64,000 nucleotides of DNA from Bacillus aerolatus (GCF_009183655.1 NZ_WEIO01000005.1:186001-250000); one strand, 5' to 3'; shown: positions 8,272-16,073, numbered from the stretch's first letter. Notes: generated by a model from the sequence alone, not told the origin. Numbers and translations: made by a program.

Positions 8272-9543
8272 ATGCGTACTTATCAAGTTGATGAACGGCC
8301 GCCGGTTCTGGCACTTTTGCCGCTTAGTTTGCAGCACTTGTTTGCGATGTTCGGTTCGACGGTGCTCGTGCCGATTTTATTCGGAGTGAATCCGGCGACG
8401 GTTTTGTTAATGAACGGAATTGGCACACTGATCTATATTGTTTTATGTAAAGGACAAATACCTGCTTATCTCGGGTCAAGTTTCGCATTTTTATCACCTG
8501 TCTTTGCCGTCATGGCGACGAAAAGCTACAACGCGGCACTCGGCGGCTTTATTGCGGTCGGGATTGTTTTCATTTTAGTGGCGCTGATCATCCGAGTGGC
8601 TGGGACGAAGTGGATTGATGTCGTATTCCCGCCGGCAGCGATGGGAGCCATCGTTGCAGTTATCGGGCTTGAGCTTGTACCGGTCGCTGCCGGCATGGCG
8701 GGATTAATTCCATCAGCTGATGCCGATCCAAAAACATGGGCACCTAATATAGATACGATTACTGTATCTTTATTAACACTGGCGATCACGATTATCGGCA
8801 ATGTCTTGTTTCGCGGATTTTTGAAAATCATTCCCATTTTAATCGGGATCGTTTCAGGGTATATTATTGCGGCGTTTTACGGACTCGTTAATTTGCAGCC
8901 GGTAAAAGAAGCTAAGTGGTTCGCCCTTCCAGACTTTTACCGCCCGGAATTCGACTGGGCAAGCATCGCGATCATTTTGCCGGCAGCACTCGTCGTCATC
9001 GCCGAACATATCGGCCACCTTGTCGTTACGCAAAATATCGTCGAACGTGACTTAATGAAAAAGCCCGGACTCGGAGTTTCATTGTTCGGCAACGGCATCT
9101 CAACGGTCATTTCCGGATTCGTCGGTTCAACACCAAATACGACGTATGGAGAAAACATCGGTGTACTTGCTTTAACAAAAGTGTATTCCACTTGGGTTAT
9201 CGGCGGAGCGGCTGTCATGGCCGTCTTCCTCTCTTTCTTTGGTAAACTGGCCGCTTTAATTTCAACCATACCGACAGCTGTCATGGGCGGCATTTCCTTG
9301 CTGCTATTCGGCGTCATCGCCGTATCCGGTCTGCGTATGCTCGTTGAAACAAAAGTGGATTACTCAAAAGCCACAAATATGATCCTGACCACCGTCGTCC
9401 TAGTCATCGGCCTGAGCGGAACTACACTGAAGTTTGGAAACTTCGAACTAAAAGGAATGGCGCTCGCCACCATCATCGCCATCCTGCTCAGCTTATTCTT
9501 TACGATTATTGACAAACTGAAACTATCTAATGACTATGAGTAG
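8272..9543 (+). CDS. uraA: Uracil:proton symporter
   Basis: Nucleobase transporter of the NCS2/SLC23 family, importing uracil for salvage. The 423 residues closely follow the UraA pattern: ERPPVLALLPLSLQHLFAMFGSTVLVP at the N-terminus, PAYLGSSFAF, and FPPAAMGAIVAVIGLELVPVAAGMAGL. The charged uracil-site region PAALVVIAEHIGHL and GSTPNTTYGENIGV are intact. The start has GGGGAG upstream. It stands alone, not within a pyr operon. Confidence 0.95.
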   Translation: MRTYQVDERPPVLALLPLSLQHLFAMFGSTVLVPILFGVNPATVLLMNGIGTLIYIVLCKGQIPAYLGSSFAFLSPVFAVMATKSYNAALGGFIAVGIVFILVALIIRVAGTKWIDVVFPPAAMGAIVAVIGLELVPVAAGMAGLIPSADADPKTWAPNIDTITVSLLTLAITIIGNVLFRGFLKIIPILIGIVSGYIIAAFYGLVNLQPVKEAKWFALPDFYRPEFDWASIAIILPAALVVIAEHIGHLVVTQNIVERDLMKKPGLGVSLFGNGISTVISGFVGSTPNTTYGENIGVLALTKVYSTWVIGGAAVMAVFLSFFGKLAALISTIPTAVMGGISLLLFGVIAVSGLRMLVETKVDYSKATNMILTTVVLVIGLSGTTLKFGNFELKGMALATIIAILLSLFFTIIDKLKLSNDYE

Positions 9544-9663
9544 AAAAGCGGAGCCGACTGCTTTGGGACGACAAGCATATGACAGGCTGACGAAATGGCG
9601 CTTTTCAGCCATGCAGTCGGACTGGCATATGACCTCGAGTCCCAAGGAGGCGCAGCTGGACAT
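9544..9663 (+). repeat. 120-bp structured repeat, copy 1
   Basis: First of two tandem units, both starting AAAAGCGGA and ending GCAGCTGGACAT, each 120 bp. Pairings visible here: CCGACTGC with GCAGTCGG, GGCTGA with TCAGCC, and TTGGGAC with GTCCCAA; the last crosses the first, so a pseudoknot or alternative fold is possible. It starts one base after the uraA stop. Confidence 0.65.
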
Positions 9664-9664
9664 G

Positions 9665-9784
9665 AAAAGCGGAAGGCTCTCATTCAGCGCGATAGCGGAT
9701 TTATAGCTCTCGACAAGGAGTTGCTCTTTGACTCCGACAGAGAGAGCGAAATCAGCGTACGCGCTAGCGCCTGCAGCTGGACAT
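9665..9784 (+). repeat. 120-bp structured repeat, copy 2
   Basis: Second unit with the same ends as copy 1 but largely different interior, keeping pairing potential (GCTCTC with GAGAGC, GGAGT with ACTCC). Immediately followed by an intrinsic terminator. Confidence 0.65.
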
Positions 9785-9794
9785 AAAAAAGCGG

Positions 9795-9820
9795 AAAAAC
9801 AGCCCTCGGGCTGTTTTTTT
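9795..9820 (+). terminator. Intrinsic terminator after uraA and repeats
   Basis: AAAACAGCCC-TC-GGGCTGTTTTTTT. Confidence 0.88.
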
Positions 9821-9901
9821 ATGCGCTCAGCCAAGTAATACGCTTTTCTGGCCAGCAACGAGTTTCCCAGCTAAAAAATAAGCTCTTTCACGTGATGAAA
9901 T

Positions 9902-10465
9902 CTACTCCCTCTTTAATTTGCTCATTAGTTTACTCACTCTCACTTGGTAAGCGATCCAAGTAGCGGCTGCCGGGGCGAGTAATGCGAGCAGTCCAACACG
10001 GAGCCAGTAAAAAACATTTGCGGTTATTGCGCTGCTGTCTTGAAAGATGAAAGAATCGGCGGCAAAAGCTAGGGTTGTAAGAACGAATAGAAATAAAGCA
10101 ACTTGAGCGGTTACGCGTTTCGCCCGCTTATATTCTTCAACGACGGTTGAGCGGTCCGTATAAATGGGCTTTGTTCCAGGTGCTGCTGAAAAAATGTGCA
10201 TGCCGCTTTCTGAACAGACAGGCTGCCAGCCGCCGGCTTTGAATATGTCATAATAATCTTCCAGTTCCTCTTTCGGAACATGCTGATAATCGAGACTATA
10301 TATTAAATGGCGCGGGTTGCTTTTCCGGAGCTTATATCCTAAAGGAGCGAACGATTGTAAAACCCATCCTTTTTCTTCCATCTTGCTTAGTTTTTTCATG
10401 TCTTTCTCTTCCCCAAAGGCCAAGCCATCCGATGCCATATACCGTTTATCTTTCTTTTTTTTCAC
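9902..10465 (-). CDS. DUF2812 domain membrane protein
   Basis: 187 residues: a soluble N-terminal DUF2812-like domain (MEEKGWVLQSFAPLGYKLRK..., YDIFKAGGWQPV) and two membrane helices (about residues 118-138 and 150-172). Such proteins are usually encoded next to PadR-type repressors, as here: the GTG start lies inside the 3' end of the PadR gene, a 20-base overlap that implies translational coupling. AGGAGAAGGAG precedes the start. Likely an envelope-stress or small-molecule-responsive module; molecular function unknown. Confidence 0.85.
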   Translation of the reverse strand: MKKKKDKRYMASDGLAFGEEKDMKKLSKMEEKGWVLQSFAPLGYKLRKSNPRHLIYSLDYQHVPKEELEDYYDIFKAGGWQPVCSESGMHIFSAAPGTKPIYTDRSTVVEEYKRAKRVTAQVALFLFVLTTLAFAADSFIFQDSSAITANVFYWLRVGLLALLAPAAATWIAYQVRVSKLMSKLKRE

Positions 10466-10796
10466 TTTTCTCCTTCTCCTTTAAAAGTTGAAATGCATGC
10501 TTTCCATGCTCAACGATCCGGCTTCTTCTCTCGATTTCACTGCGGAGAATGCTTTCCCCTTTTTCCGTCGCTTTGTACGTTTTTCTCCTGTCATCGCCTG
10601 ACTCAAGCAAAGCAACCAAATTGGCTTTCTCTAATTTTTTTACTAACGTGTAAAGTGTCGCCGGTCCTACAGTAAATTCCCCATCTGAAATTTCTTCTAC
10701 ATATTGCATGATGGCATATCCATGCCGGGCTTCAAGGACAGATAAAAGAATGTAGTAAGCTGGGTCGGTTAATTGGTCCATATCCTTATTTTTCAA
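10446..10796 (-). CDS. PadR family transcriptional repressor
   Basis: Winged-helix repressor, 116 residues from a TTG start with GAGGAG nine bases upstream. An ATG further upstream (10823) has no ribosome site, and a longer reading to 10889 would run through the operator-like repeat. PadR features: LTDPAYYILLSVLEARHGYAIMQ, GPATLYTLVKKLEKANLV, DDRRKTYKATEKG. It is first gene of a two-gene operon with the DUF2812 protein and probably represses its own promoter. Confidence 0.9.
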   Translation of the reverse strand: MKNKDMDQLTDPAYYILLSVLEARHGYAIMQYVEEISDGEFTVGPATLYTLVKKLEKANLVALLESGDDRRKTYKATEKGESILRSEIERRSRIVEHGKHAFQLLKEKEKSEKKER

Positions 10797-10814
10797 CAGC
10801 TGTATCTCCTCTAC

Positions 10815-10848
10815 TATATCCATTAACGATATATCTATCACGGATATA
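10815..10848 (-). promoter_or_regulatory. Probable PadR operator
   Basis: Perfect inverted repeat TATATCC-N20-GGATATA with palindrome GATATATC at its centre, just upstream of the padR ribosome site. AT-rich ATATC-type inverted repeats are usual PadR sites. Confidence 0.5.
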
Positions 10849-10947
10849 ATAATATTTTCCAAAAAGGATGTCAAGAGCGTTACCGGCAATTTTGACTGCT
10901 AATACTCAAAGTCAGATTAAATATGACTGAGCCCGTTTTATAAAAGC

Positions 10948-10974
10948 AAAAAACTGCCGGGAACTTTCCGGCAG
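10948..10974 (-). terminator. Intrinsic terminator after cvfB
   Basis: CTGCCGG / CCGGCAG stem with a T-run on the leftward strand. Confidence 0.88.
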
Positions 10975-10987
10975 CCTGCAAAGTTTC

Positions 10988-11848
10988 TTATTCTTTTACT
11001 TGATGGGTCCAACCTTCTTCTTGATATACCTTTTTCTCTTTCATTAGTTTGCCGAGCGCGCGTTTGAAAGCGCCTTTGCTCATGGCGAAGCGTTTTTCAA
11101 TTTCTTCCGGAAAACTTTTGTCGCTGTACGGCATTGATCCGCCTCTTTGCAGCAAATAATCATATACTTTTCCGGCGTCGTCCTGCTGTGCTTCCTGCTT
11201 GCGGCCAAGCAAAGAGACGTTCACGGATCCATCTTCTTTCACGTCGATAATCCGCCCGTCCACTTTTTGGCCAAGACGCGGTTCAACTTTCCGCTGGGAA
11301 TCGTGGATGAATCCGCGGTAGCCTTCTGCCGTGATAATAAACGTACCAGCTTTCGTCGCACGATACACAATACCCGTAATATCTTTGTTAAAATCTTTTT
11401 TTGACGCTTTCGTGAACTGCTCTTCCATGACGTCTTCTGTCGCCGGTTTGGCAAATAATCGCTCTTTCCGGTCGAGCTTTAACGTGCAATACAGACGGTC
11501 GCCGACAATCGGACGCACAGAATACATAAATGGCAAGTCGTCTTCAGACACGAGCACATCTTTCGTGAGGCCTATGGAAACGAACACGCCCAGTTTTTCC
11601 TCTACACCAACGACTTCAACCCAGCCGTATGTGTCTTGTGTAATGAGCGGCATCGTCATCGTTGCTGCCAGGCGCCCTTGGTGGTCTTGAAATAAAAATA
11701 CTTCCACCGGCTCGTCCGGATCAAATTCTTCTTTTATCTCGGAGTGGTGCAGCAGGACCGTTTCTTCTCCATCTGTTAAAAACCAGCCAAATGGCGCTTC
11801 ATTCTTCACATCGAGTGTAACGATTGTGCCAGCTTGTAAATTATACAT
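10988..11848 (-). CDS. cvfB: CvfB/YitL family S1-type RNA-binding protein
   Basis: 286 residues, the usual length. CvfB proteins bind RNA through tandem S1 domains and a C-terminal winged helix and influence virulence-factor or exoenzyme expression in staphylococci. Here N-terminal S1-like segments (GTIVTLDVKNEAPFGWFL, YGWVEVVGVEEKLGVFVSIGL), a central S1 (DITGIVYRATKAGTFIITAEGYRGFIHDSQ) and a terminal winged helix (EIEKRFAMSKGAFKRALGKLMKEKKVYQ) are visible. AAGGA precedes the ATG. Single-gene unit with its own terminator. Confidence 0.93.
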   Translation of the reverse strand: MYNLQAGTIVTLDVKNEAPFGWFLTDGEETVLLHHSEIKEEFDPDEPVEVFLFQDHQGRLAATMTMPLITQDTYGWVEVVGVEEKLGVFVSIGLTKDVLVSEDDLPFMYSVRPIVGDRLYCTLKLDRKERLFAKPATEDVMEEQFTKASKKDFNKDITGIVYRATKAGTFIITAEGYRGFIHDSQRKVEPRLGQKVDGRIIDVKEDGSVNVSLLGRKQEAQQDDAGKVYDYLLQRGGSMPYSDKSFPEEIEKRFAMSKGAFKRALGKLMKEKKVYQEEGWTHQVKE

Positions 11849-11954
11849 ATATGATAAATCCTTCTTTCGTTTGTATTTACTAACAATTTTCCCGATTCGG
11901 CTTTAATTATAACAGGCTTTTTAAACTTGAGCGCTTCCGTTTCTTTTCTTTCTG

Positions 11955-11986
11955 CAAAAAACTTCATTCCGAAGAATGAAGTTTTT
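11955..11986 (-). terminator. Intrinsic terminator after secreted protein gene
   Basis: AAACTTCATTC-TTCG-GAATGAAGTTT with flanking A/T tracts; UUCG-type tetraloop on the leftward strand. Confidence 0.88.
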
Positions 11987-11991
11987 CATTA

Positions 11992-12792
11992 TTATTGGAT
12001 GTTTCTCAGTTCAAATACCCGTTTTGGTGTTTTGCCATTGTTATCAACTGTTAAAATAAGCCCGACATTTGGCGCAAAATAGTAATAAAAGTTTTCTGAG
12101 TCTTTAATTTCAATCACATGCTTAAACGTGCCTGCCGGCGTTTTTACCGTTTTGTTCACGGATAGCACTCGGTGATGAATGCCGTATATATCATCCCTCC
12201 AATAGCTTCCTGTTTTTAACGGCAGTTTAATGTTTAAAAAGATAAAATCTGAATTGGCCACGCCTAAGCGCATCCAGTTTTTATTTTCAGTATAAGCATA
12301 GCCGTTGGCCCCGTTCACTTTCCAGACTTCCCAACCATACGAAGCACCGCTGTATTCCCAGTTTTCCAAGTCATTCTCGGCATCATAATACGTATACTTA
12401 TGTTTTTTATTTAATTTCAATCCATAGTACACTGTTCGAAATTCTTTGTTGAGCTCATATTGCACATCTTTCGGAACAGCCGTAAATTTTGCATAGGAAT
12501 TTTTCTTGATGAACGTTTTCTTATAAAGGTGATAATAACCTTCTGTCACCGCAAATACACTCGCCGTCTGTCCTTTTTTTAACGTCTTTACTTTTACAAT
12601 TTTCCCCTTGGACCGTGTAAACAAAGGTGTATCTTTTAAAATAGTCACTTTGCCGATCGTTCCCTTCTTTAGCTCCACACCGTCCCAAATAACAGCAGCT
12701 TCTGCCTTTGCTGCTGGGAAGGAAACTGCTGCAGACAAAACAAGAATGGCCGTAAAAAAGAAAATAGCAAACTTTTTAACTTGATTGTTCAT
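11992..12792 (-). CDS. Secreted protein of unknown function with SH3-like N-terminal segment
   Basis: 266 residues with a clear signal peptide ending near AKAEAA. Residues 33-90 (KKGTIGKVTILKDTPLFTR..., KTLKKGQTASVFAVTEGYYHLYKKTFIKK) look like an SH3b-type domain as in wall-associated proteins. The rest is beta-rich and aromatic (YYGLKLNKKHKYTYYDAENDLENW). No catalytic motif was recognised. AAGGGAG precedes the ATG. Probably an envelope-associated protein. Confidence 0.8.
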   Translation of the reverse strand: MNNQVKKFAIFFFTAILVLSAAVSFPAAKAEAAVIWDGVELKKGTIGKVTILKDTPLFTRSKGKIVKVKTLKKGQTASVFAVTEGYYHLYKKTFIKKNSYAKFTAVPKDVQYELNKEFRTVYYGLKLNKKHKYTYYDAENDLENWEYSGASYGWEVWKVNGANGYAYTENKNWMRLGVANSDFIFLNIKLPLKTGSYWRDDIYGIHHRVLSVNKTVKTPAGTFKHVIEIKDSENFYYYFAPNVGLILTVDNNGKTPKRVFELRNIQ

Positions 12793-12924
12793 TATAATTC
12801 TCCCTTTTTAGTAAAATATACCTTTTACTATACCATTAAAAAATGATTATTCTTCTTTGTTTATAAATTTTAAAGCAGGGTAAAATAAACATACAATACA
12901 CGTACTTAAAAAGGTGGTATATGA

Positions 12925-13053
12925 ATGGGAAAAAGAAGGGGCCTGTCTTCATTGATCAAATTGGCTGTCAAATATGGACCAATTATCTACCCGGTCGTCA
13001 AAAAAATGCTGGATAAGCGGAAAACAGCTAAAACCATGCCTACCCAAAGATAA
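12925..13053 (+). CDS. Small basic protein (42 aa), unknown function
   Basis: Begins MGKRRGLSSLIK, continues with a short hydrophobic stretch (YGPIIYPVV) and ends very basic (KKMLDKRKTAKT). AAGGTGG lies seven bases before the chosen ATG; another ATG four bases earlier is in a different frame and too close to the ribosome site. It is followed by its own terminator. It resembles the many short basic proteins of Bacillaceae; no family assigned. Confidence 0.6.
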   Translation: MGKRRGLSSLIKLAVKYGPIIYPVVKKMLDKRKTAKTMPTQR

Positions 13054-13061
13054 AAGCACGC

Positions 13062-13117
13062 AAAAGGGACTAGCCCAAAAGCAAAGAACCAGATACTTAC
13101 GGGATAGTCCCTTTTTT
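13062..13117 (+). terminator. Intrinsic terminator with long loop
   Basis: AAAAGGGACTA and TAGTCCCTTTTTT pair across a loop of about 32 nt. Confidence 0.7.
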
Positions 13118-13202
13118 ATGTTAACATGCGGATATCCTTCTCATGCGCTGAAACGTATGGCAGTTCGCTCTACGTTTTCGTTTAATTTCAGCCAATTTAT
13201 GT

Positions 13203-13208
13203 TATAAT
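13203..13208 (+). promoter_or_regulatory. Extended -10 promoter
   Basis: TG-T-TATAAT; the -35 is weak. The same TGTTATAAT form recurs before comFB and the AAA ATPase gene. Confidence 0.4.
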
Positions 13209-13358
13209 AAAGAGGAATGTGATTTCACTGGCTTCTACCCGCTTTTTTCAAGCATAGTGCCTCTCTGTTACATACAGCAAAGAAAGATTAGCGTTTCTAT
13301 CTGGCCATTGTTGGGTAAATCGGATTAGACGAACTTTTAAGAACGGAGATGAAGAAAG

Positions 13359-13517
13359 ATGAACGCAAAAAAATTATTAACGTACGGATTAGTCGTAGCC
13401 ATTATGCTGCCAAAAATCAAAGAAAGACTCGAGACACAGCAACTGCGTAAATCCTACCAAAACGCACACCGCGTGCGCATGAACCACAACAGTATCCTGG
13501 AGAAAATCTCCGGCTAA
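13359..13517 (+). CDS. Small basic protein (52 aa), unknown function
   Basis: Short N-terminal hydrophobic segment (LLTYGLVVAIMLP) followed by a basic helical region (KIKERLETQQLRKSYQNAHRV). The ribosome site is GGAG about ten bases upstream with further purines. Followed by a clear terminator. Its architecture is like the neighbouring small proteins: a membrane-touching stub with a charged tail. No family recognised. Confidence 0.55.
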   Translation: MNAKKLLTYGLVVAIMLPKIKERLETQQLRKSYQNAHRVRMNHNSILEKISG

Positions 13518-13539
13518 AAAAACGAAACAAACAAACCAA

Positions 13540-13577
13540 AAACTCGAAACGCGCCCCGTGCCTTTCGAGTTTTTTTG
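13540..13577 (+). terminator. Intrinsic terminator
   Basis: AACTCGAAA / TTTCGAGTT stem followed by a T-run, after the 52-aa gene. Confidence 0.85.
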
Positions 13578-13597
13578 TGCCTTTACATAAAAGGAAT

Positions 13598-13661
13598 TAC
13601 TTTAATGAATTAACGCTGTGCTCGAGCGGGGGTCAGTCCCCCATTACTTTAAAGTGTTAAA
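13598..13661 (+). repeat. REP-like palindrome 1
   Basis: Core GGGGG-TCAGT-CCCCC at 13628-13642 with TTTAAAGTG-type right arm and a degenerate left arm. Upstream of comFB. Confidence 0.8.
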
Positions 13662-13681
13662 CTGCCCACACTAAATAGTTG

Positions 13682-13710
13682 TTAATATTTTCTTATGCCA
13701 GTGTTATAAT
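13682..13710 (+). promoter_or_regulatory. comFB promoter
   Basis: TATAAT with extended TG-T and TTAATA 17 bases upstream. Confidence 0.4.
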
Positions 13711-13732
13711 GGGAAAGAATGGGGGAGTGAAG

Positions 13733-14011
13733 ATGGCGGTACAAAATGTGATGGAGGATATTGTAAGGGGGATTGTTACGGACCAGTTAGATCATTTACA
13801 TCTTTCTTGTAAGTGCGAGCGGTGTCAGGAAGATATTTTAGCTCTTTCGCTGAACAATGTACCTCCGAGATACGTTGTTAACGACAGCCGGCGCCCCTTA
13901 GTGAAAGCGATGTATATGGTGAACACACAAGATCATGCCAATATAGTTGCTGCCGTTGCTCAGGCTGCAACAAGAGTCTCTGCAAATAAACGCTGTGCAA
14001 ACATAGAATAA
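13733..14011 (+). CDS. comFB: ComFB family late-competence protein
   Basis: 92 residues from the ATG after GGGGGAG; a longer upstream reading lacks a ribosome site. ComFB-family hallmarks are present: a CKCERCQEDILALSLN motif with three closely spaced cysteines and the conserved PPRYV. In B. subtilis comFB lies in the comF competence operon; here it is alone. Its biochemical role is not established; later work on relatives suggests cyclic-dinucleotide binding in some clades. A comK-like gene lies 37 kb away in this window. Confidence 0.85.
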   Translation: MAVQNVMEDIVRGIVTDQLDHLHLSCKCERCQEDILALSLNNVPPRYVVNDSRRPLVKAMYMVNTQDHANIVAAVAQAATRVSANKRCANIE

Positions 14012-14070
14012 ATACATGACCGATGACGGAAAACGAAACCCTTTCTCTTCAGCTAAATAATTTCCAACAA

Positions 14071-14104
14071 AAAATCCGCCCCATTTCGGACGGATTTTTT
14101 ATTT
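14071..14104 (+). terminator. Intrinsic terminator after comFB
   Basis: AAAATCCG...CGGATTTT hairpin, T-rich downstream. Confidence 0.8.
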
Positions 14105-14112
14105 AACAGAAT

Positions 14113-14169
14113 GCTTTATCACTTTAAAGTGATGGGGGACTGACCCCCACTGCTTTAAAGTGATAAAGC
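14113..14169 (-). repeat. REP-like palindrome 2
   Basis: The most perfect copy: outer arms GCTTTATCACTTTAAAG and CTTTAAAGTGATAAAGC are exact complements; core GGGGG-ACTGA-CCCCC at 14134-14148. Each arm is itself palindromic (CACTTTAAAGTG), so a clover-like fold is possible. Confidence 0.9.
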
Positions 14170-14177
14170 ACCATAAC

Positions 14178-15548
14178 TTATACTCCTAATACGGCGGTTG
14201 TGCTGAAGAATTCTTTGTAGAGTGCTTTTAGAACGTTGTTTGTGTCGTCTTCGTGGATGCCGAAGACTAAACTGACTTCAGATGAGCCCTGGTTGATCAT
14301 TTCGATGTTGGCGCCTGCCTGTGAAATAGCTGTTGTCGCTCTTGCTGTCAAGCCTTTCGTGTTGTGCATGCCTTCACCTACGAGTACGATCATGGCAAAG
14401 TGATGTTCGATGTGGACATCATCTACTTTCAATTCTTCGCGGCATTTATGAATGATGCGCTCTTCTTTTTCAGGTGTCAGCTGATGGCTGCGCACGATGA
14501 CTGATAAATCATCGATTCCTGATGGTGTATGTTCATAAGAAATATCTTCTTCTTCCAAAATTTGCAGCAAGCGGCGGCCAAAACCAAGTTCACGGTTCAT
14601 TAAATATTTGCTGACGTAAATCGTGGAGAAACCGCCATCCGCTGCAATGCCAATCACCGGGCTTTTCGTATATTCACGTTCCGCTACGATCATCGTACCT
14701 TCTGCAGACGGATTGTTTGTATTTTTTATGCACACCGGCACAGAATGCTGAAACGCCGGCATAAGGGCTTCGTCGTGAAAAACAGAAAATCCGGCATAAG
14801 AAAGTTCACGCATTTCACGGTAAGTCATCCGCTTAATTTCCACCGGCTGATCCACTACTCTCGGATTAGCAGCGAATACTGAGTCCACATCGGTAAAATT
14901 CTCATATAGCTCTGCTCCGATGGCAGCCGCTAAAATAGATCCTGTAATGTCTGAGCCTCCGCGAGCAAACGTCATCATCACTCCGTCTTTTGAATAGCCG
15001 AAAAACCCCGGAAATACGACAACGCCTTTACGGTCGCGCAAATTTCTTAAATTCTCATACGCTTCAGGCAAAGCGCGGGCTCGTCCAGGTTCATCACTGA
15101 CAATTAAACCGGCTTCTTTTGGATTTACATACTCAGCCTCCAGCCCAATGCTTGAAAAATAAGCGGCGATCAGCTTCGCATTATTATCTTCTCCGCTCGC
15201 CTTTAATTGATCCACAAATAAATCGCGGTTTTCTTTACTTTGTCCTATCCGATCGCGTAGATCCTGTTCGATTACCTGAACGATCTCATCGCCAAGCCCA
15301 AGGCCGGCAGCTATATCTGCATACCGCTCCACTACCGCCTGCAGCTCTTTTTCCGCGTCGTTGCCGGAAAGAGATGCGTTCGCCAGACTGATTAGTAAAT
15401 CGGTCACTTTAATATCGTCATCAAAACGTTTTCCCGGGGCGGAAACAACAACGATTTTTCGTGCGGCATCTTCTTTAATAATCGCAGCAACCTTTTTAAT
15501 CTGTGCTGCGCTCGCTACTGAAGTCCCCCCAAATTTACTTACTTTCAT
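14178..15548 (-). CDS. yclM: Aspartate kinase, YclM/ThrD type
   Basis: Phosphorylates aspartate, committing it to lysine, threonine and methionine. It has the amino-acid kinase N-terminus KFGGTSVASAAQIK, SAPGKRFDDDIKVTDLL, ASGEDNNAKLIAAYF, FTDVDSVFAANPR, then two C-terminal ACT segments ending SQAGANIEMINQGSSEVS. The whole pattern matches the monofunctional aspartokinase III of Bacillus (YclM, 454 aa). I prefer the ATG giving MKVSKFGG (456 aa); a GTG two codons earlier is possible. Confidence 0.94.
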   Translation of the reverse strand: MKVSKFGGTSVASAAQIKKVAAIIKEDAARKIVVVSAPGKRFDDDIKVTDLLISLANASLSGNDAEKELQAVVERYADIAAGLGLGDEIVQVIEQDLRDRIGQSKENRDLFVDQLKASGEDNNAKLIAAYFSSIGLEAEYVNPKEAGLIVSDEPGRARALPEAYENLRNLRDRKGVVVFPGFFGYSKDGVMMTFARGGSDITGSILAAAIGAELYENFTDVDSVFAANPRVVDQPVEIKRMTYREMRELSYAGFSVFHDEALMPAFQHSVPVCIKNTNNPSAEGTMIVAEREYTKSPVIGIAADGGFSTIYVSKYLMNRELGFGRRLLQILEEEDISYEHTPSGIDDLSVIVRSHQLTPEKEERIIHKCREELKVDDVHIEHHFAMIVLVGEGMHNTKGLTARATTAISQAGANIEMINQGSSEVSLVFGIHEDDTNNVLKALYKEFFSTTAVLGV

Positions 15549-15608
15549 TCCCACTCCACTCCTTGATCATAGTTAGATTTTCATGATGGAAAAAGTTTTA
15601 TTTGAAAG

Positions 15609-15614
15609 ATTATA
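15609..15614 (-). promoter_or_regulatory. Extended -10 promoter for yclM
   Basis: On the minus strand TGG-TATAAT about 60 bases before the yclM start; -35 weak. Confidence 0.45.
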
Positions 15615-15665
15615 CCACTGTCTTACGCAAAAAAGAAGAAATAATCTGATATTTGCTAAAGTATT

Positions 15666-15850
15666 AAAAAATACCCGGCGTTTTCCGGGTATTTTCTCCA
15701 ATCTTAAGACGATGAACGGTCTGCTGAAGCTCAGCTGCTAATTCACTTAACCATTCAATGGCTTTCGTGTTGTCAATTGTCGATCAAACTGTTGACCTGA
15801 CCTTCCATCCTCTTCGGTTCCGTTTATTTCCCTAAGATCGGGGAATACCT
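15666..15850 (-). ncRNA. Candidate short transcript (~190 nt) upstream of yclM
   Basis: On the minus strand a TATAAT (about 15852-15857) is preceded by the perfect palindrome CTCTTGCA-AC-TGCAAGAG (15863-15880) that overlaps the expected -35, and the unit ends in a strong intrinsic terminator (ACCCGG / CCGGGT then TTTTTT, 15666-15695). yclM has its own promoter downstream. The unit carries only a weak 11-codon reading frame. No lysine-riboswitch or T-box signature was found. It could be a small RNA, a leader, or the remains of a gene. Confidence 0.3.
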
Positions 15851-15938
15851 ATTATACGAACGCTCTTGCAACTGCAAGAGACCTTTCGCTCATTAGATTT
15901 TTATTCATTTACCAATAAAGAAAAGGAGAGTGCACACA

Positions 15939-16067
15939 ATGAAAAACAATAAGTCTAAAGGCGGCAAAGCCGCAATGACCGCCCTGGCCCTTGGAGCAGC
16001 CTTTCTCCTCAGAAACGAAAAATCCCGCAACAAAATCATGGGCCAACTCAAATCAATGGCAAAATAA
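15939..16067 (+). CDS. Small basic protein (42 aa), unknown function
   Basis: MKNNKSKGGKAAMTALALGA opening, a short hydrophobic stretch (TALALGAAFLL) and a basic C-terminus. AAAGGAGAG lies nine bases upstream. Resembles short YrzQ/DUF3918-like proteins in layout, but this assignment is tentative. Followed at once by a REP-like palindrome instead of a classic terminator. Confidence 0.6.
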   Translation: MKNNKSKGGKAAMTALALGAAFLLRNEKSRNKIMGQLKSMAK

Positions 16068-16073
16068 CAAACT

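Larger units (their letters stand above)
13054..13358. other. Intergenic stretch between two small genes
   Basis: Holds the terminator of the upstream small gene and an extended -10 promoter (TGTTATAAT) for the downstream one, giving a leader of about 145 nt. Nothing else recognised. Confidence 0.5.

Noticed and set aside
9523-9858. 111-codon reading frame on the minus strand behind uraA
   Set aside because: It runs through both 120-bp repeats and the uraA terminator and starts with no ribosome site; its composition reflects the repeats.
15549-15938. Lysine riboswitch or T-box before aspartokinase
   Set aside because: None of the conserved L-box or T-box core strings could be found; only a separate hairpin terminator upstream of the gene's own promoter.
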